The notes below the pieces were generated by a model that worked only from the letters and a program-made list of their open reading frames with translations, was not told the DNA's origin and did no database searches. The position numbers and the translations under genes were made by a program. From Mycobacteriaceae bacterium (GTDB lineage Bacteria > Actinomycetota > Actinomycetes > Mycobacteriales > Mycobacteriaceae), in contig JAIEPH010000044.1 in the NCBI GenBank assembly GCA_019749805.1, forward strand, positions 1 to 64,000: DNA of 64,000 nucleotides, written 5' to 3'. Below are positions 32,146 through 41,227 of the stretch, one piece after another (the first letter of the stretch is position 1; each line of letters begins with the position of its first letter).

Positions 32146-33336
32146 GTGGACGATCCATTTCGCGCGACTGGACTCGCGACCGCCGCGCAGCGGAAGGAAG
32201 GCCTCGACGATTGGGGCCCGGTGCCGTTCGAGGAGCCGCTGGGAGTGCTCGCCGAGAGCTACTCGTCGGCGGATCTCAACGACATCGGCGTACACATCCT
32301 CCGTTCGGGCCTCATCCACAGCCTGCGAATGCGTCTGCGTGCTCAAGAGTGGATTCGGCGCCATCCCGAGATCACCGACGAGGTCATCGTCGCGCCGATC
32401 GTGGTGGTCGGCATGATGCGCAGTGGAACCACCCTGCTGCAACGGCTTCTCGCCGCCGACGACCGTTTCCACTGCGCGTACGGCTGGGAGGTGGTCGAGG
32501 TCGCGCCCCGGCTCGATTACAACTGGTCAGCCCAGGCGGATGACCCACGGATCGCGATCAGCGAGAAGCGCGAAGCGACGTCGCGTGAACTCGCCCCCGT
32601 CTTGTTCTCCATCCACCCGATGTATGCCCGCGAACCCGAAGAGGAGATCGTCTTCCTCTCCGATGCGTTTCTGTCGCACGTACCGGAGTCCGGCGCGAAC
32701 GTACCGCGATACCGCGCGTGGATCGACGAGCAGGACTTCACGCCGGCCTATGCATACCTGCACAGGATGTTGCAGTTTCTTCAGTGGCAGAAGCGGCAAC
32801 GCGGCTTGACGACGGGTCGCTGGGTGCTCAAATCCCCTGCGCATCTTGGATATCTGGATACATTGCGGGCCCACTTCCCCGACCTGCACCTGGTCCACAT
32901 GCACCGCGACCCCAGGGAGACGATCCCCTCCGGGGCCAGCCTCAACGCGACACTGCACGCCATGCACTCCGACGAGGTAGACCCCCGCCGTGTCGGCGCC
33001 CAGTGGCTACAACGGATGGGCTGGACCAACGACCGTGCGATGACGTCCCGCGCGGGATGGAGCGACGAGGTGCAGCGTTGTACCGACATCGAGTTCACCG
33101 ACGCGGTGGCCGATCCGATCGGGCAGGTCGCCCGTGTCTATCAAGCGATCGGCGCGACATTGTCCTCCGAAGCCGAATCCGCCATGCGCCGTTGGCTTGC
33201 GGAGCGCCCCCGCGAACCGGCCCGCCCGCCGTACTCGGCGGAGGACTTCGGGTTGAGCGATGCCCAGATCGGTGAACGCTTCGCCGATTACAACTCTCGT
33301 TTTCGCGCAGCAGCGAACACCCCGAGGAGGATGTGA
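32146..33336 (+). CDS. PAPS-dependent sulfotransferase family protein
   Basis: A 396-residue protein of the bacterial Sulfotransfer_3 type. The 5'-phosphosulfate loop is GMMRSGTTLLQRLL (near residue 88), and the 3'-phosphate motif lies in HMHRDPRETIPSG (near 255). YGWEVVEVAPRLDY is typical of mycobacterial homologues. The start is GTG, 4 bp after the NTF2-like stop; its stop overlaps the next start (TGATG). It probably moves sulfate from PAPS to a lipid or sterol-like hydroxyl; the acceptor is unknown. The PAPS-making cysDNC genes lie about 12 kb away in this window. Confidence 0.88.
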   Translation: MDDPFRATGLATAAQRKEGLDDWGPVPFEEPLGVLAESYSSADLNDIGVHILRSGLIHSLRMRLRAQEWIRRHPEITDEVIVAPIVVVGMMRSGTTLLQRLLAADDRFHCAYGWEVVEVAPRLDYNWSAQADDPRIAISEKREATSRELAPVLFSIHPMYAREPEEEIVFLSDAFLSHVPESGANVPRYRAWIDEQDFTPAYAYLHRMLQFLQWQKRQRGLTTGRWVLKSPAHLGYLDTLRAHFPDLHLVHMHRDPRETIPSGASLNATLHAMHSDEVDPRRVGAQWLQRMGWTNDRAMTSRAGWSDEVQRCTDIEFTDAVADPIGQVARVYQAIGATLSSEAESAMRRWLAERPREPARPPYSAEDFGLSDAQIGERFADYNSRFRAAANTPRRM

Positions 33337-34589
33337 TGTCCGGTTTCGCGGGCGACCCGGTGGCCACGGCGTCGCAACATAACCAGGAGCTTGCCGCGTT
33401 GGAGCTCATGGAGCATCCCACCGTCAAAGCCGCGTACCGCAGCGTTGCCGAGACATGGCTTAGTCGGGCCAAGGCATCCGAAGCAATGCGGCAGCGGTTC
33501 GACGACGCGTTCGCCGAGGTGATGTTCTCGGCCGCAGTGTGGTCCTCCAATCAGGACAAACTGCGACCCAAGGTCAGCTGCATCACCAGGATCGGCCACC
33601 CGGTGGCGGGACGCGCCATTCCTGGATCACGTTGGGGCATCGACAATCCGGACAGCGTGTACAGGGTGATCCCCATCTCTGGTGACGAGCGCTATGAGAT
33701 TCACGGTCGCGTCGGCGCCAATCGTATGACGGAGAACTACTTCACACTCTGGGATGCCAACATGGGTACGGTCGCGGTGCTCAACGGTCGCACGATGGAG
33801 GTCGACGCGGAGGGTTCGTTCGTCGTCACGGTCGACTCCGACCCCGCCAACGGGCGTCCCAACCACGTACAAACGACGCCGGAGGCCCATGAGTTCTACA
33901 TCCGCGATGTGCTGCTCAACTGGGACCGCGACGACCCGAATCATCTCAGCGTGCAGCGGCTTGGCCCAGAGCCCGCGACACCGCCGCGCACACTCGACGA
34001 ACAGGCCGATGCCGCCGCGGCGATGATGGCGTACTTCGCCAACTTCACCGGAAAACTCAGCCACGGCGTCTACAAGATGGCGCCCAACAATTTCAACCTC
34101 GCGTGGTCCGCCGATCGTGTCGGCGCGATGCGCAACCAGGTGTACGTGATGGGTCGATTCGAGTTGAATCCCGGCGAAGCGTTCGTCGTCGACGTGAGTG
34201 ACGGCGGGGCCGAGTACTTCACCGTGCCGTTGAGCAACATCTGGGGCACCACGTTGGAGATCGTGAACCGCACGGGCAGCCTCAACAAGGCGCAGTCGGT
34301 ACCGAACGAAGACGGCACCTACACCTACGTGATCGCCCCTACCGATCCCGGCGTCGCGAACTGGATCGACTCCGACGGCCTGCACGAGGCCATCCTGACC
34401 CTGCGGATGGCCGAATTCGGCGGCGACGGGCCGACGGAGGATCTGGGCGCTCGCGGACGGGTGGTGAAACTCGACGACCTCGACAAGGAGGTGCCGTCGC
34501 TGCGCCGAGTGTCCACCGCAGAGCGGGCCGCCGAGCTCGCCGAGCGCCGAGCAGCATATCTGCGCCGGCTACCCGAAGGGACGAATTGA
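33336..34589 (+). CDS. DUF1214 domain protein
   Basis: A 417-residue protein starting at ATG 33336, with GAGGAGG five bases upstream and a 1-bp overlap with the sulfotransferase stop. The first third is helical. The C-terminal two thirds carry the DUF1214-type beta-rich region (RWGIDNPDSVYRVIPISGDERYEIHG and later FVVDVSDGGAEYFTVPLSNIWG). DUF1214/1254 proteins are widespread in mycobacteria with no settled activity. No signal peptide is seen. Translational coupling argues it works in the same pathway as its neighbours. Confidence 0.85.
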   Translation: MSGFAGDPVATASQHNQELAALELMEHPTVKAAYRSVAETWLSRAKASEAMRQRFDDAFAEVMFSAAVWSSNQDKLRPKVSCITRIGHPVAGRAIPGSRWGIDNPDSVYRVIPISGDERYEIHGRVGANRMTENYFTLWDANMGTVAVLNGRTMEVDAEGSFVVTVDSDPANGRPNHVQTTPEAHEFYIRDVLLNWDRDDPNHLSVQRLGPEPATPPRTLDEQADAAAAMMAYFANFTGKLSHGVYKMAPNNFNLAWSADRVGAMRNQVYVMGRFELNPGEAFVVDVSDGGAEYFTVPLSNIWGTTLEIVNRTGSLNKAQSVPNEDGTYTYVIAPTDPGVANWIDSDGLHEAILTLRMAEFGGDGPTEDLGARGRVVKLDDLDKEVPSLRRVSTAERAAELAERRAAYLRRLPEGTN

Positions 34590-34590
34590 C

Positions 34591-35424
34591 ATGGGCCGCT
34601 GGCTGATCACCGGATGCTCCACGGGTATCGGACGAGAAATCTGTCGGGCCGCGCTGGAGGCCGGCCACTCCGTGGTGGTGACGGCGCGGCGCACAGACAC
34701 GGTGGCTGACTTCGCCGACGCGTATGGTGTGCGCGCCGCCGTGGTCGCATTGGACGTCACCGACAAGGACCAGATCGCCTCGGCGGTCCAAACGGCCGAC
34801 CAAGCATTCGGCGGGATCGACGTTCTGGTCAACAATGCGGGCAACGGTTACCTGTCCGCGATCGAAGAGGGTGAGGACGAAAAAGTTCGTAAGCTCTTCG
34901 ACACCAACTACTTCGGTGTCGTCGACACCATCAAAGCGGTGCTCCCCCAGATGCGTGGCCGCCAGTCCGGGCACATCGTCAACATCTCGTCCATGACGGG
35001 TCTGGTGGCCAATCCGCCGAATGCGTATTACTCGTCGACCAAGTTCGCGCTCGAGGCGCTGACCGAAGCCCTGGCGCAGGAGGTCAAACCGCTCGGCATT
35101 AAGGTCACCGCGATCGAACCGGGCGCGTTCCGCACCGACTGGGCCGCCCGGTCGATGTGGGAATCCTCCACTCCGATAAGTGATTACGATGAGAATGTCG
35201 GCGCGCGCAAGACGATGATCAAGGAATTCGCAAACCATCTTCCGGGCGACCCGCGCAAGGTCGCAGAAGCGGTGCTGATGGTGACCGAACTCGATGACCC
35301 ACCGTTGCGGCTCCTCCTCGGACGCGACGTGCTCAAGGCGGTACGCGACAAGCTCGCCGCGTTCTCCGCCTCGATCGACGAGTGGGAGTCCGTCACCAAA
35401 GACGTCAACTTCGGCAAGGAGTGA
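34591..35424 (+). CDS. short-chain dehydrogenase/reductase (classical)
   Basis: A 277-residue SDR with WLITGCSTGIGREICRAAL at the N terminus, LDVTD, NNAGNGY (near residue 88), active-site Ser in NISSMTG and YYSSTKFALEAL (YxxxK near 150), then EPGAFRTDWA. It starts 2 bp after the DUF1214 stop and its own stop overlaps the next gene (TGATG). This form is close to oxidoreductases annotated as oxidising or reducing lipid alcohols and ketones. The substrate is unknown. Confidence 0.92.
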   Translation: MGRWLITGCSTGIGREICRAALEAGHSVVVTARRTDTVADFADAYGVRAAVVALDVTDKDQIASAVQTADQAFGGIDVLVNNAGNGYLSAIEEGEDEKVRKLFDTNYFGVVDTIKAVLPQMRGRQSGHIVNISSMTGLVANPPNAYYSSTKFALEALTEALAQEVKPLGIKVTAIEPGAFRTDWAARSMWESSTPISDYDENVGARKTMIKEFANHLPGDPRKVAEAVLMVTELDDPPLRLLLGRDVLKAVRDKLAAFSASIDEWESVTKDVNFGKE

Positions 35425-36245
35425 TGGTGAGCAGCCTCGATGACAGGGTCGCGCTCATCACCGGTGCCGCCAGGGGGATGGGCCGTGCGCACGCGGTCAG
35501 ACTCGCTGGAGAGGGCGCAGACATCATCGCCATCGACATCTGCGCCGACTTCGAATCCACCGACTATCCCGGCGCGACGGCCGCTGACCTCGCCGAAACA
35601 GCCAGGCTGGTCGAGGCGCAAGGGCGCCGGATCCTCCTGCGCGAGGCCGACGTTCGCGATGCCGACGCGATGGACGCCGTCGTCGCTGACGGAATGTCCG
35701 AATTCGGCCGCATCGACATCGTCCTTGCCAATGCGGGCATCATCCGGGTGACCGACTGCGAGCATCGGCGTCAAACGTTCCGAGACATCGTCGAGGTGAA
35801 CCTCGTCGGCGCCTGGAACACCGTCGACGCCGCGATACCGGCGCTGATCTCCGGCGGTCGCGGCGGATCAATCGTGCTGACGAGTTCGACGCAGGGGATC
35901 AAAGCGCTCGGTACCGACCGCGCGGGTCCGCAGGCCTATGCGGCATCCAAGCGTGCACTCGTGGCGCTGATGCAGGGCTGGGCGACTCAGCTCGCTCCCC
36001 ACTCCATCCGGGTGAACACCATTCACCCGAGCGGCGTGGCCACCGACATGATCCTCAATGACGCGACGATGCAACTCGTTGCCGCCGAGGATCCTTGGAT
36101 CGTCGCGCAACAGAACGCGCTGCCGATCCCGCTGTTGCAACCCGAGGACATCGCAGGAGCGGTGGCGTGGCTGGTCTCAGATGCCGGTCAGTTCATCACA
36201 GGCACTTCATGGCCGCTCGACGCGGGGTTCATGCTGCGCAATTAG
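35424..36245 (+). CDS. mycofactocin-coupled SDR family oxidoreductase
   Basis: A 273-residue SDR starting at ATG 35424 (MVSSLDDRVALITGAARGMGRAHAVRLAGEGADIIAID). It has the extra loop after the second strand (ADLAETARLVEAQGRRILLREADVRD) that marks SDRs holding non-exchangeable NAD and passing electrons to mycofactocin. The active site has SSTQG and YAASKRALVAL, and the end GTSWPLDAGFMLRN is typical. The track start is 14 codons earlier; the coupled ATG with AAGGA upstream is preferred. It closes the five-gene operon. Confidence 0.9.
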   Translation: MVSSLDDRVALITGAARGMGRAHAVRLAGEGADIIAIDICADFESTDYPGATAADLAETARLVEAQGRRILLREADVRDADAMDAVVADGMSEFGRIDIVLANAGIIRVTDCEHRRQTFRDIVEVNLVGAWNTVDAAIPALISGGRGGSIVLTSSTQGIKALGTDRAGPQAYAASKRALVALMQGWATQLAPHSIRVNTIHPSGVATDMILNDATMQLVAAEDPWIVAQQNALPIPLLQPEDIAGAVAWLVSDAGQFITGTSWPLDAGFMLRN

Positions 36246-36910
36246 TAGGAGTCGGCCAATCGCATCCACTCGTACGGCGGTTGCTGCGGCCAGCCATGCG
36301 GTGACTGCTCCCACGTCTCCTGCCGTCCGTACGGCGTGAGGTCGAGCAGGTCGAACACCACCATGAACGGTTCCTCCCCGCGGTTGAAGGTCTGCCAGGT
36401 GTGGAAGACGCGGCCGCCGTCGCGCAGGAACACGCTCACCGACTGGCGCTCCTCTCCGTCGACGGTCACGCCGAAGTCCTCGTTGAACGTCGTGCCTCCC
36501 GACGACACCCACGGAAGCCGCCAGCCCATCCGGTCACGGAACTCCAGCAGCTTGGGCAGCGCAGCGCGCGAAACCAGCACGAACGACGTGTCTTTCGCGT
36601 GCAGATGCGACAGCGGGCCGACGTGTTCGGCCATCATGGAACACCCGTCGCATCCTTGCTCCCAATCGCTACCGAACATGAAGTGCTGCAGGATCAGCTG
36701 CCTGCGACCGTCGAACAGATCCAGCAGCGTCACCGCGCCCTCTTCGGAATCGAACGTGTACGCCTCGGTGATCTCGACCATCGGGAGGCGGCGCCGGGCC
36801 GCGCTGACGGAGTCCTTGAGCCGCGTCAGTTCTTTTTCCCGAAGCAGCAATTCGGCGCGCGCCTGCTCCCATTCGGAACGGGACACGATGGGCGGTAACG
36901 GCGTCGTCAT
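36242..36910 (-). CDS. DUF899 (thioredoxin-like) family protein
   Basis: A 222-residue protein with the N-terminal helix EQARAELLLREKELTRLKD, the core LILQHFMFGSDWEQGCDGCSMMAEHV (CxxC near residue 87) and C-terminal FHTWQTFNRGEE. This is the DUF899 family with a thioredoxin-like fold, probably a thiol-based redox protein. Its stop overlaps the stop of the convergent SDR by 4 bp. It is divergent from the SRPBCC gene. Confidence 0.88.
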   Translation of the reverse strand: MTTPLPPIVSRSEWEQARAELLLREKELTRLKDSVSAARRRLPMVEITEAYTFDSEEGAVTLLDLFDGRRQLILQHFMFGSDWEQGCDGCSMMAEHVGPLSHLHAKDTSFVLVSRAALPKLLEFRDRMGWRLPWVSSGGTTFNEDFGVTVDGEERQSVSVFLRDGGRVFHTWQTFNRGEEPFMVVFDLLDLTPYGRQETWEQSPHGWPQQPPYEWMRLADSY

Positions 36911-36939
36911 GGTTCAAGCCTGCCTGATACGTTCGGCAG

Positions 36940-37374
36940 GTGCGCACAAGGTTCGAATTCGATTTCGTGACCACGGCGACGCCGGCACAGGTCGTCGAGC
37001 TGATGATCGACTTCTCCCCGAACCGCCCTCACCGATGGCCGGCCTCGTCGGTCCGCGCATTCGAGGTGTATCGAATCGGAGACACCGATGCCGACATTCG
37101 CGAGGGCCAGAACTTCCCGAAGCTCTGGGCCAAATGGCACTACGACTGGTCGCAACCGAACTCGGTGGTTTTGACGGTCGCCGAAAGCGACGACCTCGAG
37201 ACGGGCGGCTTCATGTCGCTCACGGCGGCGCACCACGAGGGCGGCAGCGCCGTCCACGGCGTGTGGCAGCAGACGTCGAAAAGCGCCAGGGGGCTGGCGG
37301 CGGTGACCCTGATGCGAATAGTGGGGCGGCGTTCGCTGTCGGCGTACTACAAGAAGGTCTACGACGACCTCTGA
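36940..37374 (+). CDS. SRPBCC (START-like) family protein
   Basis: A 144-residue protein with a GTG start, beginning MRTRFEFDFVTTATPAQVVELMIDFSPNRPHRWP and ending in the long helix TLMRIVGRRSLSAYYKKVYDDL, as in polyketide-cyclase/START-like folds that bind hydrophobic ligands. The middle strand pair contains WAKWHYDWSQPNSVVLTVAES. The ligand is unknown. Its 3' end overlaps the convergent LLM gene by 16 bp. Confidence 0.75.
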   Translation: MRTRFEFDFVTTATPAQVVELMIDFSPNRPHRWPASSVRAFEVYRIGDTDADIREGQNFPKLWAKWHYDWSQPNSVVLTVAESDDLETGGFMSLTAAHHEGGSAVHGVWQQTSKSARGLAAVTLMRIVGRRSLSAYYKKVYDDL

Positions 37375-38261
37375 AGCTCGTCGACCACCTCTGCGACCTG
37401 CCGAACCTGGTCGATGTCCGAACTCGTCGGGATCAAATGGATCTCGTCAGCCCCGATCGCGGCGAATCCGCGCAGCACCTCCAGCAACTCGCTTCCGGTA
37501 CCCGCCCAACCTGTGGTGGGCGCCATCGCGTCGACGTACTCGACCGGAATCCAGTTCATGTAGCGGCGCAGATGCTCGTGGACCTGTGCCCGGGGGCCAT
37601 CGCCATCGCCGATCGCGAACCAGAACGACGTGGCCAGGTGCGGAGGTTGCTTGCCCGCCTGCGCCCACGCCTCGCGTGCGACCTCGAACAGTTCGTTCTC
37701 CTTAACGACGTCCAAATCCAACGTCGTACCCGCCAGCCCGTCAGCCCACGCGGCGGCACTGCGGACGGTCTTGGGACCCATGGTGCCGACCAGCAGTTGC
37801 GGCCCACCGGCCTGCAGCGGCTGCGGCCCGACCGGTTCGACGGACTCGGTGATCCTCTCCCCGGCCCACACGCGTCGCATCACCGCGACGCTGTCGGCCA
37901 TTCCGCGCATCGTCTGGGTCGCGACATCCGCGCCGACGGCGTGGTAATCCTCGTTCCTGCCGCCCACACCGAGCCCGACCGTCAGCCGACCACCGCTGAG
38001 CATGTCACCGGTGGCCAGCGCCTTGGCAAGCATGACCGGATCGTGCAGCTGCGGAACGATGACGGTGGTCACCAACCGCACCCGCTCGGTCCAGGCCGAC
38101 AACGCACCAAGCAGGGTCGGCGAGTCGGGGTTGCTGAACGCGATGCGCTCGCCCCAGCACAGCGACGAGAACGGCCCGGCGTCGATCACCTGCGCCCATT
38201 CTCGGAGCGTCGAGGCGTCCAGGTCCGGCTCCATCACCGGCATCGTCATCCCAATGTGCAC
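37359..38261 (-). CDS. LLM class F420-dependent oxidoreductase
   Basis: A 300-residue luciferase-like (alpha/beta barrel) protein. GTG 38261 is chosen because it gives the usual N terminus MHIGMTMPVMEPDLD; the track ORF adds 27 codons that overlap the divergent VOC gene. Family stretches include AFSNPDSPTLLGALSAWTERVRLVTTVI, GLGVGGRNEDYHAVG and WADGLAGTTL. Mycobacterial members use coenzyme F420 or FMN; the substrate is unknown. It is divergent from the VOC gene by 28 bp. Confidence 0.9.
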   Translation of the reverse strand: MHIGMTMPVMEPDLDASTLREWAQVIDAGPFSSLCWGERIAFSNPDSPTLLGALSAWTERVRLVTTVIVPQLHDPVMLAKALATGDMLSGGRLTVGLGVGGRNEDYHAVGADVATQTMRGMADSVAVMRRVWAGERITESVEPVGPQPLQAGGPQLLVGTMGPKTVRSAAAWADGLAGTTLDLDVVKENELFEVAREAWAQAGKQPPHLATSFWFAIGDGDGPRAQVHEHLRRYMNWIPVEYVDAMAPTTGWAGTGSELLEVLRGFAAIGADEIHLIPTSSDIDQVRQVAEVVDELQRSS

Positions 38262-38289
38262 GATCGCGATTCTGGCACGATGGGCTTTT

Positions 38290-38703
38290 ATGGCGATCAA
38301 CACCACGTCTATTGCCCACGTCCGGCTCACCGTGACCGACATCGATCAGTCCCGGCAGTTCTACGACAGCGTGTTCGGCTGGCCGATCCTCGTCGAGGTG
38401 CCTGAACAGGCTGACGCCGCGACACGCGAGAGGCTGAGTTTCCTGTTCGGCGGCGTCATCTACGACCTGGGCGGCACACTGATCGGGCTGCGCCCGGTTG
38501 CCGCCGACCGCTTCGACGAGGACCGCGTCGGTCTGGATCATCTCGCGTTTCGGGTAGGCAGCAAGAACGAATTGGATTCCGCGGTCGATCATCTCGATTT
38601 TCTGGGCATCGCACATGAGCAGATAAAGGACATCGGCCCGGCTTACATCCTCGAGTTCCGGGACCCCGACAACATCGCGCTGGAGCTCAGTGCCCCGAAG
38701 TGA
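38290..38703 (+). CDS. VOC (glyoxalase/dioxygenase fold) family protein
   Basis: A 137-residue protein with two beta-alpha-beta-beta-beta modules: IAHVRLTVTDIDQSRQFYDSVFGWPI and GLDHLAFRVGSKNELDSAVDHL, ending ILEFRDPDNIALEL. The likely metal ligands are the His of HVRLTV, the His of DHLAF and the Glu of ALEL. The internal ATG at 38290 is chosen since the longer frame is antisense to the LLM gene. The role could be glyoxalase, dioxygenase or resistance; the substrate is unknown. Confidence 0.88.
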   Translation: MAINTTSIAHVRLTVTDIDQSRQFYDSVFGWPILVEVPEQADAATRERLSFLFGGVIYDLGGTLIGLRPVAADRFDEDRVGLDHLAFRVGSKNELDSAVDHLDFLGIAHEQIKDIGPAYILEFRDPDNIALELSAPK

Positions 38704-38777
38704 CATCGAGGTGGCCGTCGGCGGTCATCACCGTCCGGTCTGAGAACGGCGACGTGATCGTCGACGAACTGCGATAG

Positions 38778-40112
38778 CTAACCGAGAATCCGCTCGGCTT
38801 CGCGTACACCGCTCAGGTACGCACCGTGGACGGTGCCGAAGAACTCCGCGTTGGTGGCCTCTCCGGCGAACGCGAGTCGATCGTTCGCCGGTTCGGCGAG
38901 AGCCTCCATATCGTCGGGACTCGAGCCGACGGCGATGAAGCTGTACGAACCGCGCGCGTACGGGTCTGCGGCCCAACGGGTGACAAGCGATCCGGTCGGG
39001 GCCGGTGCATTCAGCGCCGTCACCACCTGGGCCACCGCGTCCTGATCGGAAAGGACTTCTCGCTCACGCGCATCCGAGCCGCCGCGCAGGCCGATCAACA
39101 ACGGCGCAGCGGCGAATGTCTCACCGTTGATCAGGAACGGCACCGGCTGCTCGCTGCCGACGAGCCCGATCACGTCGGCATCCGGCCAGAACGGCTCATC
39201 GAACCTGAGCACCACTTTGTCGAGGAGGCCGAAGCCCAGACGTTCGATCGCCGCCCGCTTCTCGTCGGGCAGCGGCGGGTCGAACGCGATCGTGCCCGCC
39301 TTGAGCACACCGAGCGGAATGGTGACGATCGCACGATCCGCCTCGACAGCGCCCTGCGACGTCTCGATCCGCACGCCTGAGCCGCCGTAGCTGACACGCT
39401 TGACCTCGGTGCTCAGTCGGATCGTCAGCCCGCGCGCAAGATGTTGTACCAGTTGGGTGTATCCGCCGGGCAGAATCAGATCGGGTCCGCCGAACTCGCC
39501 TTCGTTGCCCAACCACTTGAGCGACAGTTCTTCTGGATCGGCCGCATACTCGCCGACGATCTCGCCGGCCACACTCCACTGGACGAGCGGATCGTTGATA
39601 TCGGCGACCTCGGCGAGTCCGGTGGCGACCGACTCGTCCTCCCCCGCGTCTTCGCTCAGCACTCCAAGCTCTTCGGTGATCTCCTGCCAGCGCCGCAGGG
39701 TGGCTTGCACGACCTCCGCGGCGAGTTCTCGGCCGTCCTGGAATATCACGGGCTTGTCGAAGTCGGTCTCGACGCGCCGCGCATTGACCTGGTCGGCGAG
39801 TTCGGTGATCGGGTTGCCCTCGGGACCGTGGATCCATGCCGCGCCGAGATCGATCGGCACGCCGAGCGTCGTATCAGTCCACGTGCGGCCGCCGAGCCGG
39901 TCACGCGCTTCCACCACAGTGACGTCCATGCCGGCGTCGGCAAGACGCCGTGCGGCGGCCAGGCCGGCCATGCCTGCACCGATCACCGCGATGCGCTCTT
40001 TCGGCGCTTCGGGCTCTTTCGGCGTGTCGCCACTGCTGCTACACCCTGGAAGCAGTTGCGAGGCCGCAAGCGCGCCGCAACCCAGCGTGAACGCACGCCG
40101 GGAAAGCTGCAT
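38778..40112 (-). CDS. flavin monoamine oxidase, Tat signal with lipobox
   Basis: A 444-residue amine-oxidase family flavoprotein. The N terminus has a Tat motif (SRRAFTLG, residues 4-11) and a lipobox-like LLPGCSSSG (Cys near residue 24), so it is probably exported folded and lipid-anchored. It has the FAD-binding motif IAVIGAGMAGLAAARRL (near 42), VVEARDRLGGRTWTD, and C-terminal LAFAGEATNAEFFGTVHGAYLSG. It would oxidise amines to aldehydes with H2O2 release outside the membrane. The neighbours are mostly redox genes; no operon partner is evident. Confidence 0.9.
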   Translation of the reverse strand: MQLSRRAFTLGCGALAASQLLPGCSSSGDTPKEPEAPKERIAVIGAGMAGLAAARRLADAGMDVTVVEARDRLGGRTWTDTTLGVPIDLGAAWIHGPEGNPITELADQVNARRVETDFDKPVIFQDGRELAAEVVQATLRRWQEITEELGVLSEDAGEDESVATGLAEVADINDPLVQWSVAGEIVGEYAADPEELSLKWLGNEGEFGGPDLILPGGYTQLVQHLARGLTIRLSTEVKRVSYGGSGVRIETSQGAVEADRAIVTIPLGVLKAGTIAFDPPLPDEKRAAIERLGFGLLDKVVLRFDEPFWPDADVIGLVGSEQPVPFLINGETFAAAPLLIGLRGGSDAREREVLSDQDAVAQVVTALNAPAPTGSLVTRWAADPYARGSYSFIAVGSSPDDMEALAEPANDRLAFAGEATNAEFFGTVHGAYLSGVREAERILG

Positions 40113-40161
40113 GGTTCGAGAGAGTAGCTTGCCGCCGCCGACATCACGGCCATATTGACGT

Positions 40162-41172
40162 CTACGTCAGAACGGTGAAGATCTCGGCCACCGAACCCGC
40201 CTTCAGCTCGCGAAATCCGGTTCCAGCCCAGACGTTCACACCGTGCGGATCGCCTGCGCGCACCGCCGCCGCCCGGACGGGACTGGTCAGATAGTGCACC
40301 TCCGGGTAGCCGAACGGCGCTTCGGCTTCGTGCTCGTCGATGAACCGGTTCCGCAGCCCACGTGCATAGCGTCCGGAAAACGACCGGGTGACAACGGTTT
40401 CGGTGAACTGCGGATCCTTCAGCGCGGCGCGGTGCACGGGATTACTGCCGGCTTCGTCGGCCAGCAGGAACGCCGTGCCCAGTTGTGCCGCAACCGCGCC
40501 GACGTCCACGACCTGCCGGATGTCGTCAGCGGTGGACAGCCCGCCCGCCGCGATGACCGGAATGTCGGCGTCATGCATGAGCGCGGCCAGAAGTTGGTCC
40601 AGCGGTCCGGATGCCGGCTGCGCCGACGGGTCAAACGTCCCGCGATGTCCGCCCGCTGACGGGCCCTGCGCCGCCAACACATCGACGCCCGCCGCCATGG
40701 CCACCTGCGCCTCCGACTCCGTCGTCACCGTGCCGACGGTCGTGATGCCGGCGTCGCGCAGTCGTCTGCATTCGTCCGCGCTCGGCACGCCGAACGTGAA
40801 GGACGCCACTTCGGGGCGCAGGTCCAGCAAAGCCTCGATCTTCGCGGCCCAGGCGTCGTCGTCGAAGCGCGGCGACCCGAGGGTCGCGCCGTAGCGCAGC
40901 TCCTCGGTCGCCAGCGCCTTGGCGTAAGCCTCGATGGCCGCGGGCGTGCCCGCACTTGGCTGTGGCGCAAACAGATTGGCGCCGAGCGGCCCGGTCGTCA
41001 GCTGGCGCGCCTTGGTGACGCGTTCGGCGAATACTTCGGCCGTCAGGTACCCCCCGGGAACGAACCCGAGTCCGCCGGCCTCGGATCCCGCGGCGGCGAG
41101 TTCGGGCGTCGACGGGCCGCCGGCCATCGGCGCGACGATGATCGGGACAGTGAGGTCGCGAAGGTCGAACAT
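40162..41172 (-). CDS. nitronate monooxygenase family protein
   Basis: A 336-residue FMN barrel protein starting at ATG 41172 (MFDLRDLTVPIIVAPMAGG), with QGPSAGGHRGTF (near residue 175) carrying the GGHRG motif, and VIAAGGLSTADDIRQVV for FMN phosphate binding, then GTAFLLADEAGSNPVH. The track ORF adds 61 upstream codons that overlap the divergent VOC gene. The family oxidises alkyl nitronates or acts as 2-nitropropane dioxygenase-like enzymes. It is divergent from the VOC gene at 41228. Confidence 0.92.
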   Translation of the reverse strand: MFDLRDLTVPIIVAPMAGGPSTPELAAAGSEAGGLGFVPGGYLTAEVFAERVTKARQLTTGPLGANLFAPQPSAGTPAAIEAYAKALATEELRYGATLGSPRFDDDAWAAKIEALLDLRPEVASFTFGVPSADECRRLRDAGITTVGTVTTESEAQVAMAAGVDVLAAQGPSAGGHRGTFDPSAQPASGPLDQLLAALMHDADIPVIAAGGLSTADDIRQVVDVGAVAAQLGTAFLLADEAGSNPVHRAALKDPQFTETVVTRSFSGRYARGLRNRFIDEHEAEAPFGYPEVHYLTSPVRAAAVRAGDPHGVNVWAGTGFRELKAGSVAEIFTVLT

Positions 41173-41227
41173 TGCTCCATCGTGCACTGTTGCCGCCCCC
41201 GCGTGAACGGTGGTTGACTGGATCGAC

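Noticed and set aside
36336-38405. 689-residue + strand ORF
   Set aside because: It runs antisense across the DUF899 and LLM genes and out of frame through the SRPBCC gene. Only its last part is related to real coding sequence, namely the VOC gene in another frame.
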